Positions 1 through 8,659 of a stretch of 64,000 bases of DNA are shown here, piece after piece. The notes under the pieces are model-generated. The model worked only from the letters and a program-made list of their open reading frames with translations, ran no database searches and had not been told where the DNA came from. How positions within the stretch are numbered: the first letter of the stretch is position 1; each line of letters begins with the position of its first letter. Location of the stretch: contig NZ_JAUNLP010000004.1 of assembly GCF_030532195.1 (NCBI RefSeq), positions 124,001 through 188,000 of the forward strand. The letters are read 5' to 3'. The position numbers were made by a program, and so were the translations under genes. The DNA comes from Corynebacterium sp. Its GTDB lineage: Bacteria > Actinomycetota > Actinomycetes > Mycobacteriales > Mycobacteriaceae.

Positions 1-717
1 GCTGAGCCGCTGGCGGAGCAGACTACGGCGGACAGGGTTCGCTGGCAGCTTGATGGGTGGCTGAATAACAGGAATCGGCAGCAGCCACAGATGGATGATA
101 GCGGCGTGGAAATTGCTGATGATGACGGCCGTGGAATCGTCGAGTTGCGCCTAGAGCCCATGGATGTCGTTGCTGCCGGCACCGTGAAACAAGATCTGTG
201 GCACGGCAGTGATGATGCGTTAGCCAAAGCTCGCCGAGCCGCCGAACGCGTACAGGGTCTGCTGGGGCCGGAGGCCGTACAGCAGCCGGTCATGCAAGGA
301 GGACGTGGGCCAGCCGAGCGGGTGGGCTTTGTCGCTTTCGGGGAAAAGCCCAAAAACGCAAAAAGTGCCGGGGGAAATCAGCCGTGGCCAGGTGCAATTC
401 TTAACCCCAATCCGGCGATAACTCCAGTGGCTGCAAACGCAGAGGTGGATGTACTGGATGCCAGCGGGCAGGCCGTGGGCGTCACCGGGCGGGCGACCAT
501 GACAGCGGAGCCAGCGATGGTGCGCCGTGGGGCACAGACCTACCGCGTGTCATCGTGGGCGGGACCATGGCCCATCGATGAACGCTGGTGGGTGCCAGAT
601 GAAGCTCGTCGGGCAGCGAGGATGCAGGTCCAGGTGACGGCGACTGATGGAAAGGTCGTTGCCTGGTTGCTCATAGGGCATGCCGGGGCATGGAAAATCG
701 AGGGTGCCTATGAGTAG
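1..717 (+). CDS. imuB: ImuB-like Y-family DNA polymerase, C-terminal part (5' truncated by window)
   Basis: The frame is open from base 1 to a TAG at 715-717, so the N-terminal catalytic half lies upstream of the window. The visible roughly 238 residues resemble the C-terminal region of actinobacterial ImuB/DinP-like proteins: a little-finger-like segment (LRLEPMDVV, then ARRAAERVQGLLGPEAV) followed by a tail with PWPGAI and a conserved end (RVSSWAGPWPIDERWW, VAWLLIG, GAWKIEGAYE). ImuB is a catalytically dead Y-family protein that links the beta clamp to DnaE2 in the SOS mutasome; this is family knowledge. The nearby dnaE2 (5411) with a LexA-like box supports the assignment. A different Y-family polymerase is possible because the active-site region is not visible. 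Confidence 0.75.
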   Translation, partial: AEPLAEQTTADRVRWQLDGWLNNRNRQQPQMDDSGVEIADDDGRGIVELRLEPMDVVAAGTVKQDLWHGSDDALAKARRAAERVQGLLGPEAVQQPVMQGGRGPAERVGFVAFGEKPKNAKSAGGNQPWPGAILNPNPAITPVAANAEVDVLDASGQAVGVTGRATMTAEPAMVRRGAQTYRVSSWAGPWPIDERWWVPDEARRAARMQVQVTATDGKVVAWLLIGHAGAWKIEGAYE

Positions 718-751
718 GCGATAGGTAGTTGGCAGGTAAGGCGTAGGTGAA

Positions 752-1432
752 TTACTTCGACTGGAAGTCAATAACCAGACGGTTCGGGTTGCTCAGTGGG
801 AAGACCTTGAAAGGAGCCTTGTCGCCCTTGAGACCGACAATGTACTGAGACTGCCCCTCGAAGGTGCCCGCACCGACGACTTCCTGAATAACAGAAGTTG
901 AGGTTGGCTTCACCGGACCGGCGGGGAAGTCCTCCATCTGGAAGTCAAAGGGGTAGCCCATGCCACGCAGGTTAATGACCAGCTTGGCAGCACCATCGAC
1001 GGAAACCGGTTTGCCAGATCCCTGCTGAGTTGGGACATCTTCATAGCGGACGAAGTATCCCGGCGTTCCCTCACCCTTGAGCTCAAACACAATGCGGTCG
1101 TAGCCATCGTGAGAACCAACGCGGACATCTTCGATGCCCAGGTATGCACCGTCAGACGGAGTGGCTTCCGCAGAGGAGATTGTGAAATCGCCGTCCGGTG
1201 CAGCGTCATCATCCATGGTGGTACTTGCTTCGGAAGACGAACTAGTGGAGCTGTCAGAGCTGCTCGACAAATCAGAAGTGCCAGCGGTCGAGTCAGTCTT
1301 CATTGACACCGCAGCAGCTGAATCTGAGGATGAGTCAGGCGAGCACGCGCCGATAGCCAGTCCCAGTGCCAGGCACAGGGATGCCACGACACCAGTGCGT
1401 ACGCGCGAGGCACCCAGTGAGTTCGTATTCAT
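752..1432 (-). CDS. AMIN-like domain lipoprotein
   Basis: The product is a 226-residue predicted lipoprotein. A hydrophobic signal (residues about 13-29) ends in LAIGAC, placing the lipidated cysteine at residue 30. A Ser/Thr/Asp-rich linker (about 31-90) follows, then a roughly 120-residue globular domain with YLGIEDVRVG, YDRIVFEL and FPLSNPNRLVIDF, typical of the AMIN-like domain of actinobacterial cell-envelope proteins. It is presumably exposed on the outer face of the cytoplasmic membrane. The ATG at 1432 places the signal peptide at the N-terminus; an upstream ATG at 1471 would add 13 residues in front of it. It is convergent with imuB and divergent from the sucrase/ferredoxin-like gene. 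The biochemical role is unknown. Confidence 0.8.
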   Translation of the reverse strand: MNTNSLGASRVRTGVVASLCLALGLAIGACSPDSSSDSAAAVSMKTDSTAGTSDLSSSSDSSTSSSSEASTTMDDDAAPDGDFTISSAEATPSDGAYLGIEDVRVGSHDGYDRIVFELKGEGTPGYFVRYEDVPTQQGSGKPVSVDGAAKLVINLRGMGYPFDFQMEDFPAGPVKPTSTSVIQEVVGAGTFEGQSQYIVGLKGDKAPFKVFPLSNPNRLVIDFQSK

Positions 1433-1583
1433 ATGCCTGACGGTAGGTGCGCATTTACGGAATTTCAACAAGCTGAAGTGTAAAAGTGCAGGTTAAAAAT
1501 ATTCGTTGTAAAAGTGTTGCAGAATAGTAATAAAACAGGGGGTGAATACTGCGACCTACGACACAGTATTTGGTGTCCTCTAT

Positions 1584-1589
1584 TACGCT
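1584..1589 (+). promoter_or_regulatory. -10 hexamer, leaderless promoter of the sucrase/ferredoxin-like gene
   Basis: TACGCT ends 7 nt before the ATG at 1597 and no Shine-Dalgarno sequence precedes that ATG. The spacing suggests transcription starts at or next to the start codon. Confidence 0.45.
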
Positions 1590-1596
1590 TAGCCTT

Positions 1597-2508
1597 ATGA
1601 GCCAGGCCAAATTTGATACCACCTGTTCCGCTCAGGCTGCTGAGCCGCTTCCGGGCACTGCCAAGCCCGCCAAGCTCTTCATTGCCTTGGAGCACCAACT
1701 TGGTTGGTCACACGACATCCTCGATGGTGGCGTGTGGGGAGACGAAATCACTGGTCGAGTCGAGGCCTGGTTGGAAGAGCGCGGCGGCGTGATGCAGCTA
1801 ATCCGCAAACCCGGCCGCATTGGGCAGCAACCGTGTGATGGCGTCAATGTCTATATCGCACACTGCACCGAAACCGACGACTCAGAGATCTTCCTCGAGC
1901 ACCGCATGGTCGCAGATGTCGAAGACCTGATGACGCTGGATATTCGTCTCGGCCAGTCCACGGAAGGGGCTACTCGCCTGGATCATCCGCTGTATCTGAT
2001 TTGCACGCATGGCAAGCGCGACCGCTGCTGTGCAATGAAAGGTCGCCCGCTAGCTGCGGCGATGCACAATCTTTTCCCGAACATGGTGTGGGAGACCTCG
2101 CACTCGAAGGGACATCGCTTCGCGCCGGCAAGCATTCTCCTGCCATGGAACTACAGCTTCGGGCGGCTCAGCGCAGTCGATGCGAAGGGAGTCGTCGACG
2201 ACGCACAGCAAGGAATTGTGCATGCGGAAGGCTGCCGTGGCCGTGGCATCTACACCCCGCCGGCACAGGTCGCGGAATTGGCTGTGCGTCGTGAAGCAGA
2301 CGCGTGGGGCGTGGACGATATCGCGCGCATTGATGTCGACGGCACGACTGCTGTCGTCGCGCTTGACGACGGCACCAGCGAGCGCGGCGGGGTCGTGGAA
2401 TATGAAGTGGCCCTGGAGAAAATCATCACGGAAGGTGTGGTGTCTTCCTGTGGTGATGCTCCAGGGCCAAAGAAGGGCTGGGCTGCTGTCGGTGTGACTC
2501 GACGCTAG
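1597..2508 (+). CDS. sucrase/ferredoxin-like (thioredoxin-fold iron-sulfur) family protein
   Basis: This 303-residue soluble protein belongs to the Suc_Fer-like family. Diagnostic segments are CTHGKRDRCCAMKGRPLA (cysteines expected to bind a [2Fe-2S]-type cluster) and TSHSKGHRFAPA followed by PWNYSFGRL. The family is widespread in actinobacteria and fungi but the reaction is not established; the sucrase name is historical. ATG at 1597 is preferred over TTG at 1570 because TACGCT lies 7 nt upstream, the leaderless spacing seen repeatedly here. It is transcribed away from the lipoprotein gene and converges with metI. Confidence 0.85.
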   Translation: MSQAKFDTTCSAQAAEPLPGTAKPAKLFIALEHQLGWSHDILDGGVWGDEITGRVEAWLEERGGVMQLIRKPGRIGQQPCDGVNVYIAHCTETDDSEIFLEHRMVADVEDLMTLDIRLGQSTEGATRLDHPLYLICTHGKRDRCCAMKGRPLAAAMHNLFPNMVWETSHSKGHRFAPASILLPWNYSFGRLSAVDAKGVVDDAQQGIVHAEGCRGRGIYTPPAQVAELAVRREADAWGVDDIARIDVDGTTAVVALDDGTSERGGVVEYEVALEKIITEGVVSSCGDAPGPKKGWAAVGVTRR

Positions 2509-2522
2509 CCGGTAGTGCGCGG

Positions 2523-3224
2523 CTACCTGCGCATAATCTTCTTCGAAAGCCAGTTGCCGAAGATTTGCGCCAACTGGACGATGAAGATGATGACCAAGGT
2601 GGTGACCAGGGTGACATTCCAGTCAAATGCCTGGTAGCCGTAGGTAATTGCAAAGTTACCCAGTCCGCCACCACCGATGTAGCCGGCCATGGCTGACATG
2701 TCGACCACGGCAATGAAGGCGAAGGTGTAGCCCAGGACCAGGGGACCGAGGGCTTCCGGCACGATGCCCGTGCGGATGATGCGCCAAGGGCCAGCACCCA
2801 TGGCACGCGCAGCCTCAATAACGCCGGGGTCAATGGACATCAGGTTCTGCTCCACCAGACGCGCAATGGCGAAGGTGGCGGCGATGGACATGACGAAGAC
2901 TGCAGCCTCGGTGCCGATAGTGGTGCCGACAACGCTCTTAGTCAGTGGGCCGATAGCCGTGACCAAGATGATGAACGGAATCGGGCGGACGAAGTTAATC
3001 AGGACATTGAGAACCTGGTAGACAAACTTGTTGCGCAGCACGCCGCCGTCGCGGGTGGCGTAGAGCAGCACACCGATTGCCAGACCGGCGACACCGCCGA
3101 TGAGCATGGCGACGCAGACCATGTAGAGAGTCTGACCGAATGCCTCACCCAGCATTGGCCCGAGGCTATCCCAATTGGTGTCCTTACCACTTACAGATGG
3201 CAGGGAGTTTAAGAGATTAATCAT
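2523..3224 (-). CDS. metI: methionine ABC transporter permease MetI
   Basis: The product is a 233-residue membrane permease with about five membrane segments. It carries the EAA-type coupling loop EAARAMGAGPWRIIRTGIVPEALGP near residues 138-163, which docks on the ATPase. With MetN and MetQ it imports methionine, probably including D-methionine. The ATG at 3224 overlaps the metN stop by 3 nt (ATGA) and GAGGAGC sits upstream of it, so it is translationally coupled to metN. It is the last gene of metQ-metN-metI. The order and full-length similarity leave little doubt. Confidence 0.95.
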   Translation of the reverse strand: MINLLNSLPSVSGKDTNWDSLGPMLGEAFGQTLYMVCVAMLIGGVAGLAIGVLLYATRDGGVLRNKFVYQVLNVLINFVRPIPFIILVTAIGPLTKSVVGTTIGTEAAVFVMSIAATFAIARLVEQNLMSIDPGVIEAARAMGAGPWRIIRTGIVPEALGPLVLGYTFAFIAVVDMSAMAGYIGGGGLGNFAITYGYQAFDWNVTLVTTLVIIFIVQLAQIFGNWLSKKIMRR

Positions 3225-4261
3225 GATGCAAGCTCCTCTACCTGTGTCAATTCGGAAATAGCAGCAACGGCGGCATCGAAGTCAGGGGAGGGGCCATCCG
3301 CCAGCGGGGTCAACCGCAGGGTGAGACGACCGTAGGACTTCGTCTGCACATTGGCGACGGCACCATGCGCCACCGAGGCGGCCACGCCGTGGGCACCAGT
3401 GGCCTGTGCCAGGGCACCGAGGTCTACCCCGTCGTTGATGGTGATGGTGACCAAGCGAGCCGATGCACTCTGCACGGATTGGTTGAGCGAATCGCGCTCG
3501 CGGCCAATCGGAGTGTCGCGCAGAGCCGTGGTGGCAAAGCGGCGGCCAACCTCTGTCTGTGGGTTGGCAAAGACTTCGTGAACCGTGCCGGTTTCCACGA
3601 TGCGGCCTTTCTCCATGATGGCCATGCGGTCGGCGATGCCGCGCACCACCGACATGTCGTGAGTAATCAGCACGATGGTGACACCCATTTCACGATTGAT
3701 GCGACGCAGCAGATCCAGGACACCAGCGGTAGTTTCCGGGTCGAGAGCCGAGGTGGCTTCGTCGGCAAGCAAAAGCGTTGGCTCGGTGGCGAGCGCGCGG
3801 GCGATGCCGACACGCTGCTTCTGTCCGCCCGACAGCTGCTCGGGGAAGGACTCCGCCTTATCGCCGAGACCGACGAATTCCAGCAGTTCCTGCGCGCGGG
3901 CGCGGCGCTTTGCCTTTGGCATACCGGCCAGCTCCAGCGGGTATTCAACGTTGCGAATCGCGTTGCGCGAGTGGAAGAGGTTGAAGTGCTGGAAAATCAT
4001 GCCGATATTGCGGCGCAGGCCCCGCAGCTGACGTTCGGAGATGCCGACGATGTCGGTATCGTCGAGCAGAACCTGTCCCGAGGTGGGCTTTTCCAGGCCG
4101 TTAATCATGCGGATGAGCGTTGATTTTCCGGCACCGGAATAACCGATGACGCCGAGGATCTCACCGGGTTCAACGGTTAGGTTGATGCCGGCGAGCGCGG
4201 TGACGTCGCCGAATTGCTTGTTCAGCTCGCGGAATTCGAGCTTCGTTCCCTTATTGGTCAC
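3221..4261 (-). CDS. metN: methionine ABC transporter ATP-binding protein MetN
   Basis: This is a 346-residue ABC ATPase. Walker A (GYSGAGKST, near residue 39), the Q-loop (FQHFNLF), the ABC signature (LSGGQKQR) and Walker B (LLADEATSALD) are all intact. A C-terminal NIL-type domain (about 265-340, RLVTITINDGVDLGALAQ) is characteristic of MetN and binds methionine to shut down transport when cytosolic methionine is high (family knowledge). The start is GTG at 4261, 36 bp after metQ. It belongs to the McbR-box-controlled metQNI operon. Confidence 0.95.
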   Translation of the reverse strand: MTNKGTKLEFRELNKQFGDVTALAGINLTVEPGEILGVIGYSGAGKSTLIRMINGLEKPTSGQVLLDDTDIVGISERQLRGLRRNIGMIFQHFNLFHSRNAIRNVEYPLELAGMPKAKRRARAQELLEFVGLGDKAESFPEQLSGGQKQRVGIARALATEPTLLLADEATSALDPETTAGVLDLLRRINREMGVTIVLITHDMSVVRGIADRMAIMEKGRIVETGTVHEVFANPQTEVGRRFATTALRDTPIGRERDSLNQSVQSASARLVTITINDGVDLGALAQATGAHGVAASVAHGAVANVQTKSYGRLTLRLTPLADGPSPDFDAAVAAISELTQVEELAS

Positions 4262-4297
4262 GAGTGAATCAGTACCCCTTGGTCTGTGGCAGTGACG

Positions 4298-5164
4298 TTA
4301 GTTCTGTTCGCGCTGCTGCTTTTCGACGCGCGCCAGAATATCCTGCAGTTCCTTTGCTGGACGGTCAACTGGAACCGAGGTGCCCTTGGAGTCCTCGGCC
4401 ACTGCGTCCTGGACCTCCTTGGTGTGCCAGATCTTGGACAGCTCCGCGTACTTCGGGTCATTGGCGTTTTCAGCCTTGGTGACCAGCACGTTGATGTACG
4501 GCTCTGCCTCCTTGGAGTTCGGGTCATCCTGGAAGATGGCAGTGTTCGGGTCAATGCCAGCGCGGTCCAAGAAGGAGTTGTTGATAATGGCCGGCTTGCC
4601 CTCGCCGTAGGCGGCCGGAGTCTGAGCGGCGTCCACCGGCAGAACCTTGACGGTGGAGGCGGCCTCGTCGATATCAGCCGGAGACGGAGTCAGCAGGTCA
4701 TCCTGCTTCAACTTCAGCAGACCCGCCTGGACTAGCACATTAATGGCGCGGCCCTGGTTGGACGGGTCATTCGGGATGGCAACTTCGGTGCCCTTCTTCA
4801 GCTCATCAACCGACTTGTGGTCCTTCCAAAACAGAGCCAGCGGGACGATTTCGGTGGAGCCAATCGGAGTCAGATCCGACTTTGCGCCCACGTTGTACTC
4901 AGCCAGGAACTTGATGTGCTGGAAGAGGTTGACATCCAACTGGCCCTCATCGAGTGCGCGGTTCGGAGTCTGGTAATCGGAGAAGTTCTGAACATCCAGG
5001 TCAATGCCCTGTTCAGAGGCCTTCTGCTCAAAAACGGTCCAGGCCTTCTTGCTGGCATCCGTGGTGCCAATGCGAATGGCATCATCCGAGTTGCCACAGG
5101 CGGTAAGGCCAGTAGCGGCGAACGCAACGGTAAGAACGCCTGCGGAAAAACGCTTGAGATTCAT
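4298..5164 (-). CDS. metQ: methionine-binding lipoprotein MetQ
   Basis: The product is a 288-residue substrate-binding lipoprotein. The signal peptide ends in LTAC, so Cys23 would be lipidated. The mature part has NLPA/MetQ-family features (FSDYQTPNRALDEGQLDVNLFQH, PIGSTEIVPLALF, VAIPNDPSNQGRA). It captures methionine outside the membrane and delivers it to MetI/MetN. The ATG at 5164 has a good ribosome binding site (AGAAGGAGA). First gene of metQNI, with an McbR-like operator at 5217-5232. Confidence 0.95.
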   Translation of the reverse strand: MNLKRFSAGVLTVAFAATGLTACGNSDDAIRIGTTDASKKAWTVFEQKASEQGIDLDVQNFSDYQTPNRALDEGQLDVNLFQHIKFLAEYNVGAKSDLTPIGSTEIVPLALFWKDHKSVDELKKGTEVAIPNDPSNQGRAINVLVQAGLLKLKQDDLLTPSPADIDEAASTVKVLPVDAAQTPAAYGEGKPAIINNSFLDRAGIDPNTAIFQDDPNSKEAEPYINVLVTKAENANDPKYAELSKIWHTKEVQDAVAEDSKGTSVPVDRPAKELQDILARVEKQQREQN

Positions 5165-5216
5165 TTAAGGGGTCTCCTTCTAATGAGATTTGTTACATGA
5201 ACTTTTAATACAGAAC

Positions 5217-5232
5217 TAGACCAAGCTGTCTT
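5217..5232. promoter_or_regulatory. McbR-like operator upstream of metQNI
   Basis: TAGAC-CAAGCT-GTCTT matches the TAGAC-N6-GTCTA operator reported for the sulfur-metabolism repressor McbR of C. glutamicum with one mismatch. It lies about 53 bp upstream of metQ, in the promoter region. The central CAAGCT is identical to that in the metY box at 15049. Confidence 0.75.
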
Positions 5233-5337
5233 TAATTCTGGGGTTAAGGCTAGCACTCGCCCAGGTAGCGCTGAAAATCTGCCGTGAACTCGGAAGCGTC
5301 AGGCGGACTGGATTGTGATTTACAGATGGTGTGTGGG

Positions 5338-5353
5338 GGTGAACTCAGTCACA
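5338..5353. promoter_or_regulatory. possible GlxR (CRP-type) half-perfect site
   Basis: GGTGA-ACTCAG-TCACA differs from the TGTGA-N6-TCACA consensus at one base. It lies between divergent metQ and dnaE2, close to the LexA box. One such match in 64 kb could be chance. Confidence 0.3.
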
Positions 5354-5361
5354 AATAGTAA

Positions 5362-5377
5362 TCGAAAATATGTTTGA
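5362..5377. promoter_or_regulatory. LexA (SOS) box upstream of dnaE2
   Basis: TCGAAA-ATAT-GTTTGA is a near-palindrome close to the actinobacterial LexA consensus (TCGAAC/A-N4-GTTCGA). It ends 20 bp before the predicted -10 hexamer (5398-5403), so LexA bound here would cover the -35 region. Confidence 0.75.
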
Positions 5378-5397
5378 AATCTATCCGGGGCGTGAGT

Positions 5398-5403
5398 TAC
5401 TGT
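5398..5403 (+). promoter_or_regulatory. -10 hexamer, leaderless promoter of dnaE2
   Basis: TACTGT followed by 7 nt and then the ATG at 5411; no ribosome binding site is apparent. This supports 5411 as the true start. Confidence 0.5.
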
Positions 5404-5410
5404 TCGAGGC

Positions 5411-8400
5411 ATGGAAAACATCTCGGACGGGCAGTCGGGGAAGGTCAACCGGCCTTTGAGCTGGTCGCGGATTGAACGTATTCTATCGGGAAAATTTTTA
5501 GGAAAACTACAGCCCAATGCCAGTTTTAATGGTTGGCGCGGACAACTGACAGACCCTATCGTGGGGGCGTTTGAATCGCCGACGGACGGCTCTGGTGGAA
5601 CCTCCGTTTCACCTGCGGAAATTAGGGTCGAATTGCACTGTCGTTCGAGTTACTCTTTTCTGTACGGCGCATCGGATCCAGAAGAATTGGTGTCTGAGGC
5701 CATGCGTATGGGGTTAAACGTGCTGGGTCTGGCGGACCGCGATGGTTTCTATGGAATCGCTCGTTTTGCAGAGGCTGCAGCAGAAGCTGGGCTGGCGACC
5801 ATTATTGGGGCAGAGCTCAGCCTGCCGCAGCGTCCGCTCACCGTGCTTGTGCGCGGTCCAGAGGGCTACCGCCGTCTGAGCCGTCTTCTCTGCCAGGCAC
5901 ACATGTCCTCAGGGGAGAAGTCCGTGGTGCAATACCCTGAGTTATCGCAGTTGGGGCAGGCGGCAGGCGGGTACTGGCAGGTGCTTGCCGACGTAAGCTG
6001 GGTCGACGACCTCGAAGAACTCATTGCAGCTTTCGGGGTGGAGAATGTGGCTCTTGAGCATCGAGTGAGTCCCACCGCTCAGGCGGCCGATGACACCGAC
6101 CGGCTCATAGCAGCGGCGCAGCAGTACGGCCTGCGGGAAGTTATTTCCTCGGCTGCCACAGCGGCAGATCCCGCAGCTAGTCGGCTTGCTGGGGCAAAAC
6201 AGGCATTGGCCGTGCGGCAGAGTCTGGATGATTTTGAGCCGTGGTTAGAACCTGCGGGTGGGGCCTGGCTGCGCTCGTGGCAGGAGCTAGCTGCGGCAGC
6301 GCAGCATGTGGGCCCACACGTGGTGCGCAATACTCAGCAAGTTGCGTCAGAGTGCGCTTTCACGCTCGACCTCATTGCGCCGCAGCTGCCACGCTGGGAG
6401 GTCCCAGAGGGACATGATGAAAACTCCTGGCTGGCAGAAATTGCGCGCGCTGGTGCACGTCGGCGCTACGGTCCGGTGGAAGGCGCTGGGGAAGGCTCCA
6501 TCCAAGCCCGTGCTTGGGCGCAGCTGGGCCATGAGCTGAAAGTCATTCGCGAGCTGGGCTTTCCCGGGTATTTTCTCATTGTTCACGATATTTGTGAGTT
6601 CTGTCGTCGCTCCGGCATCCTGGCGCAGGGACGCGGTTCTGCCGCCAACTCGGTGGTGTGCTTTGCGCTGGGAATTACAAATGTCGATCCGATTAGTGCG
6701 GGGTTGTTGTTCGAACGGTTTTTGTCACCAGAGCGCGATGGGCCGCCGGATATTGATGTTGATATTGAATCAGGCCGCAGAGAAGAGGTCATTCAGTACG
6801 TCTACAAAAAGTATGGGCGTGATAATGCAGCGCAAGTCGCCAACGTCATTACATATCGGCGACGCGGTGCCTTGCGCGATGCCGCACGGGCACTCGGATA
6901 CTCCCCAGGAGTGATTGATGCATGGGTGAGTGACAGAGAAGCAGAAACGCCTGGAGTTGTGCAGCAGTTGGCCAACCAGCTTCGCGGTCAACCTCGCCAT
7001 TTGGGAATCCACTCTGGTGGCATGGTGATTTGTGACCGGCCGATTGCTGATGTCGTCCCTGTGGAATGGGCGCGGATGGAAGGCCGCTCGGTGGTGCAGT
7101 GGGACAAAGATGATTGCGCGGCAGCCGGTCTGGTGAAGTTCGATCTGTTGGGGCTGGGCATGCTGGAAGCCATTCACCACTGCATCGACTTGGTCTATGA
7201 GCAGCATGGCCGTCGCGTAAATCTCTGGGAAATTGATGTCACCGAACCTGAGGTCTACGAGATGCTGGCGCGGGCGGATGCGGTGGGAGTATTCCAAGTG
7301 GAATCGCGCGCGCAGCTGGCCACATTGCCCAGGTTGAAACCACGGAAGTTCTTCGACCTGGTGGTAGAGGTAGCGCTGATTCGCCCCGGCCCTATTCAGG
7401 GCGGCAGTGTGCATCCCTATATCCGGCGCCGAAATGGGCTCGAGCCGGTGACGTATGAGCATCCGGTGCTGGAAAAGTCTTTGGGAAAAACCCTGGGAAT
7501 CCCACTTTTTCAGGAGCAGCTCATGCAGATGGCTGTTGATGCGGCAGGTTTTAGCGGTGCAGAGGCGGACTCCCTGCGCCGCGCGATGGGGTCAAAACGC
7601 TCAGTAGCCAAAATGGAGGCGCTGCACGCACGTTTTCTGGAGGGCCTGCGCCAAACTAGCGGCATTGGTGCAAAAGTCGGTGAGCAACTGTGGAACAAGA
7701 TTGTGGCATTTGCCGCCTATGGTTTTCCCGAGTCGCATGCGCAGTCCTTTGCATCGTTGGTGTACTTCTCCGCGTGGTTTAAGTACCACTACCCAGCGGA
7801 ATTCTGTGTGGCACTGCTTCGCGCGCAACCCATGGGCTTCTACTCACCGCAGTCGCTTATCGCTGATGCCCGTCGGCATGGTGTGAAGTGCGATGGCCCG
7901 GACATTGCTGTCTCCGGTGTGGAAGCCAGCGTGATCGACGGCCGAATTCGGCTGGGGCTCGGTGGCATTTCAGGGGTGGGCAACGAGGTGGCTGAGCGCA
8001 TTGTCGCAGCTCGGCCATATGTTGACGCAGCTGATGTGGCGCGCAGAGCTCGGCTCAATGTCGGGCACATGGAGGCATTAGCTCGCGCAGGAGCGCTTGC
8101 ATCGCTGGGGATTGACCGTCGTCAAGCACTGTGGGCGGCGGGTGTTGCGGCGACGGAAAGTGAGGGCATGTTGCCGGGGCTCACGCTTGTCGACGCACCT
8201 GCGTTGCCCGGTATGACAGAGTTCGAGCTCGCCGCTGCGGACCTTGCAGCCACGGGCGTTACCCCAGGTGAGTATCCAGTGGCGGCGCTGCGGGAGGATT
8301 TGCAGGCGCGAGGAGTCGTGCCCGCTGCGGAATTGAAAGCGGTGCCTGACGGTACGCGAATAGAAGTCGCAGGAGTGGTGACGCATCGGCAACGCCCGCG

Positions 8401-8641
8401 GACGGCCGGCGGTGTGACATTTTTGGGCATGGAAGATGAAACAGGGCTGGTCAACGTGTTGTGCACGCCGGGACTGTGGAATCGGTTTCGGCCGGTAGCG
8501 CTCAATTCGCGGGCATTAGTGGTGCGTGGCATTGCGCAGACGGCATCGGGTGCGGTGACTGTTGTGGCTGATCGATTGCTGGATATGGCAGAGGCGTTGG
8601 GTAGGCCCGTGGTGGCAGGTCGCAGTAGAGATTTCCGGTGA
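5411..8641 (+). CDS. dnaE2: error-prone DNA polymerase III alpha subunit DnaE2
   Basis: The product is a 1076-residue C-family polymerase. The PHP domain begins near residue 73, the palm carries PDIDVD (Asp447/449/451) and a third catalytic Asp at 578 (VKFDLLGLG), and a helix-hairpin-helix and OB-fold region (EVAGVVTHRQRPRTAGG) ends the protein. DnaE2 performs mutagenic translesion synthesis with ImuB after DNA damage. Length and the absence of the long DnaE1 C-terminal extension favour DnaE2. The first PHP metal motif reads LHCRS, with Arg78 where LHCHS-type sequences have His, suggesting a degenerate PHP nuclease centre. A LexA box at 5362 and a leaderless -10 at 5398 predict SOS induction. 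Confidence 0.95.
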   Translation: MENISDGQSGKVNRPLSWSRIERILSGKFLGKLQPNASFNGWRGQLTDPIVGAFESPTDGSGGTSVSPAEIRVELHCRSSYSFLYGASDPEELVSEAMRMGLNVLGLADRDGFYGIARFAEAAAEAGLATIIGAELSLPQRPLTVLVRGPEGYRRLSRLLCQAHMSSGEKSVVQYPELSQLGQAAGGYWQVLADVSWVDDLEELIAAFGVENVALEHRVSPTAQAADDTDRLIAAAQQYGLREVISSAATAADPAASRLAGAKQALAVRQSLDDFEPWLEPAGGAWLRSWQELAAAAQHVGPHVVRNTQQVASECAFTLDLIAPQLPRWEVPEGHDENSWLAEIARAGARRRYGPVEGAGEGSIQARAWAQLGHELKVIRELGFPGYFLIVHDICEFCRRSGILAQGRGSAANSVVCFALGITNVDPISAGLLFERFLSPERDGPPDIDVDIESGRREEVIQYVYKKYGRDNAAQVANVITYRRRGALRDAARALGYSPGVIDAWVSDREAETPGVVQQLANQLRGQPRHLGIHSGGMVICDRPIADVVPVEWARMEGRSVVQWDKDDCAAAGLVKFDLLGLGMLEAIHHCIDLVYEQHGRRVNLWEIDVTEPEVYEMLARADAVGVFQVESRAQLATLPRLKPRKFFDLVVEVALIRPGPIQGGSVHPYIRRRNGLEPVTYEHPVLEKSLGKTLGIPLFQEQLMQMAVDAAGFSGAEADSLRRAMGSKRSVAKMEALHARFLEGLRQTSGIGAKVGEQLWNKIVAFAAYGFPESHAQSFASLVYFSAWFKYHYPAEFCVALLRAQPMGFYSPQSLIADARRHGVKCDGPDIAVSGVEASVIDGRIRLGLGGISGVGNEVAERIVAARPYVDAADVARRARLNVGHMEALARAGALASLGIDRRQALWAAGVAATESEGMLPGLTLVDAPALPGMTEFELAAADLAATGVTPGEYPVAALREDLQARGVVPAAELKAVPDGTRIEVAGVVTHRQRPRTAGGVTFLGMEDETGLVNVLCTPGLWNRFRPVALNSRALVVRGIAQTASGAVTVVADRLLDMAEALGRPVVAGRSRDFR

Positions 8642-8645
8642 GCAC

Positions 8646-8651
8646 TAGAAT
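8646..8651 (+). promoter_or_regulatory. -10 hexamer, leaderless promoter of the S9 peptidase gene
   Basis: TAGAAT ends 8 nt before the ATG at 8660, just after the dnaE2 stop; no Shine-Dalgarno sequence is present. Confidence 0.5.
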
Positions 8652-8659
8652 GGATTGTC

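Noticed and set aside
5165..5410. SAM riboswitch in the metQ leader
   Set aside because: The leader is short and lacks the long stem arrangement; an McbR operator explains regulation.
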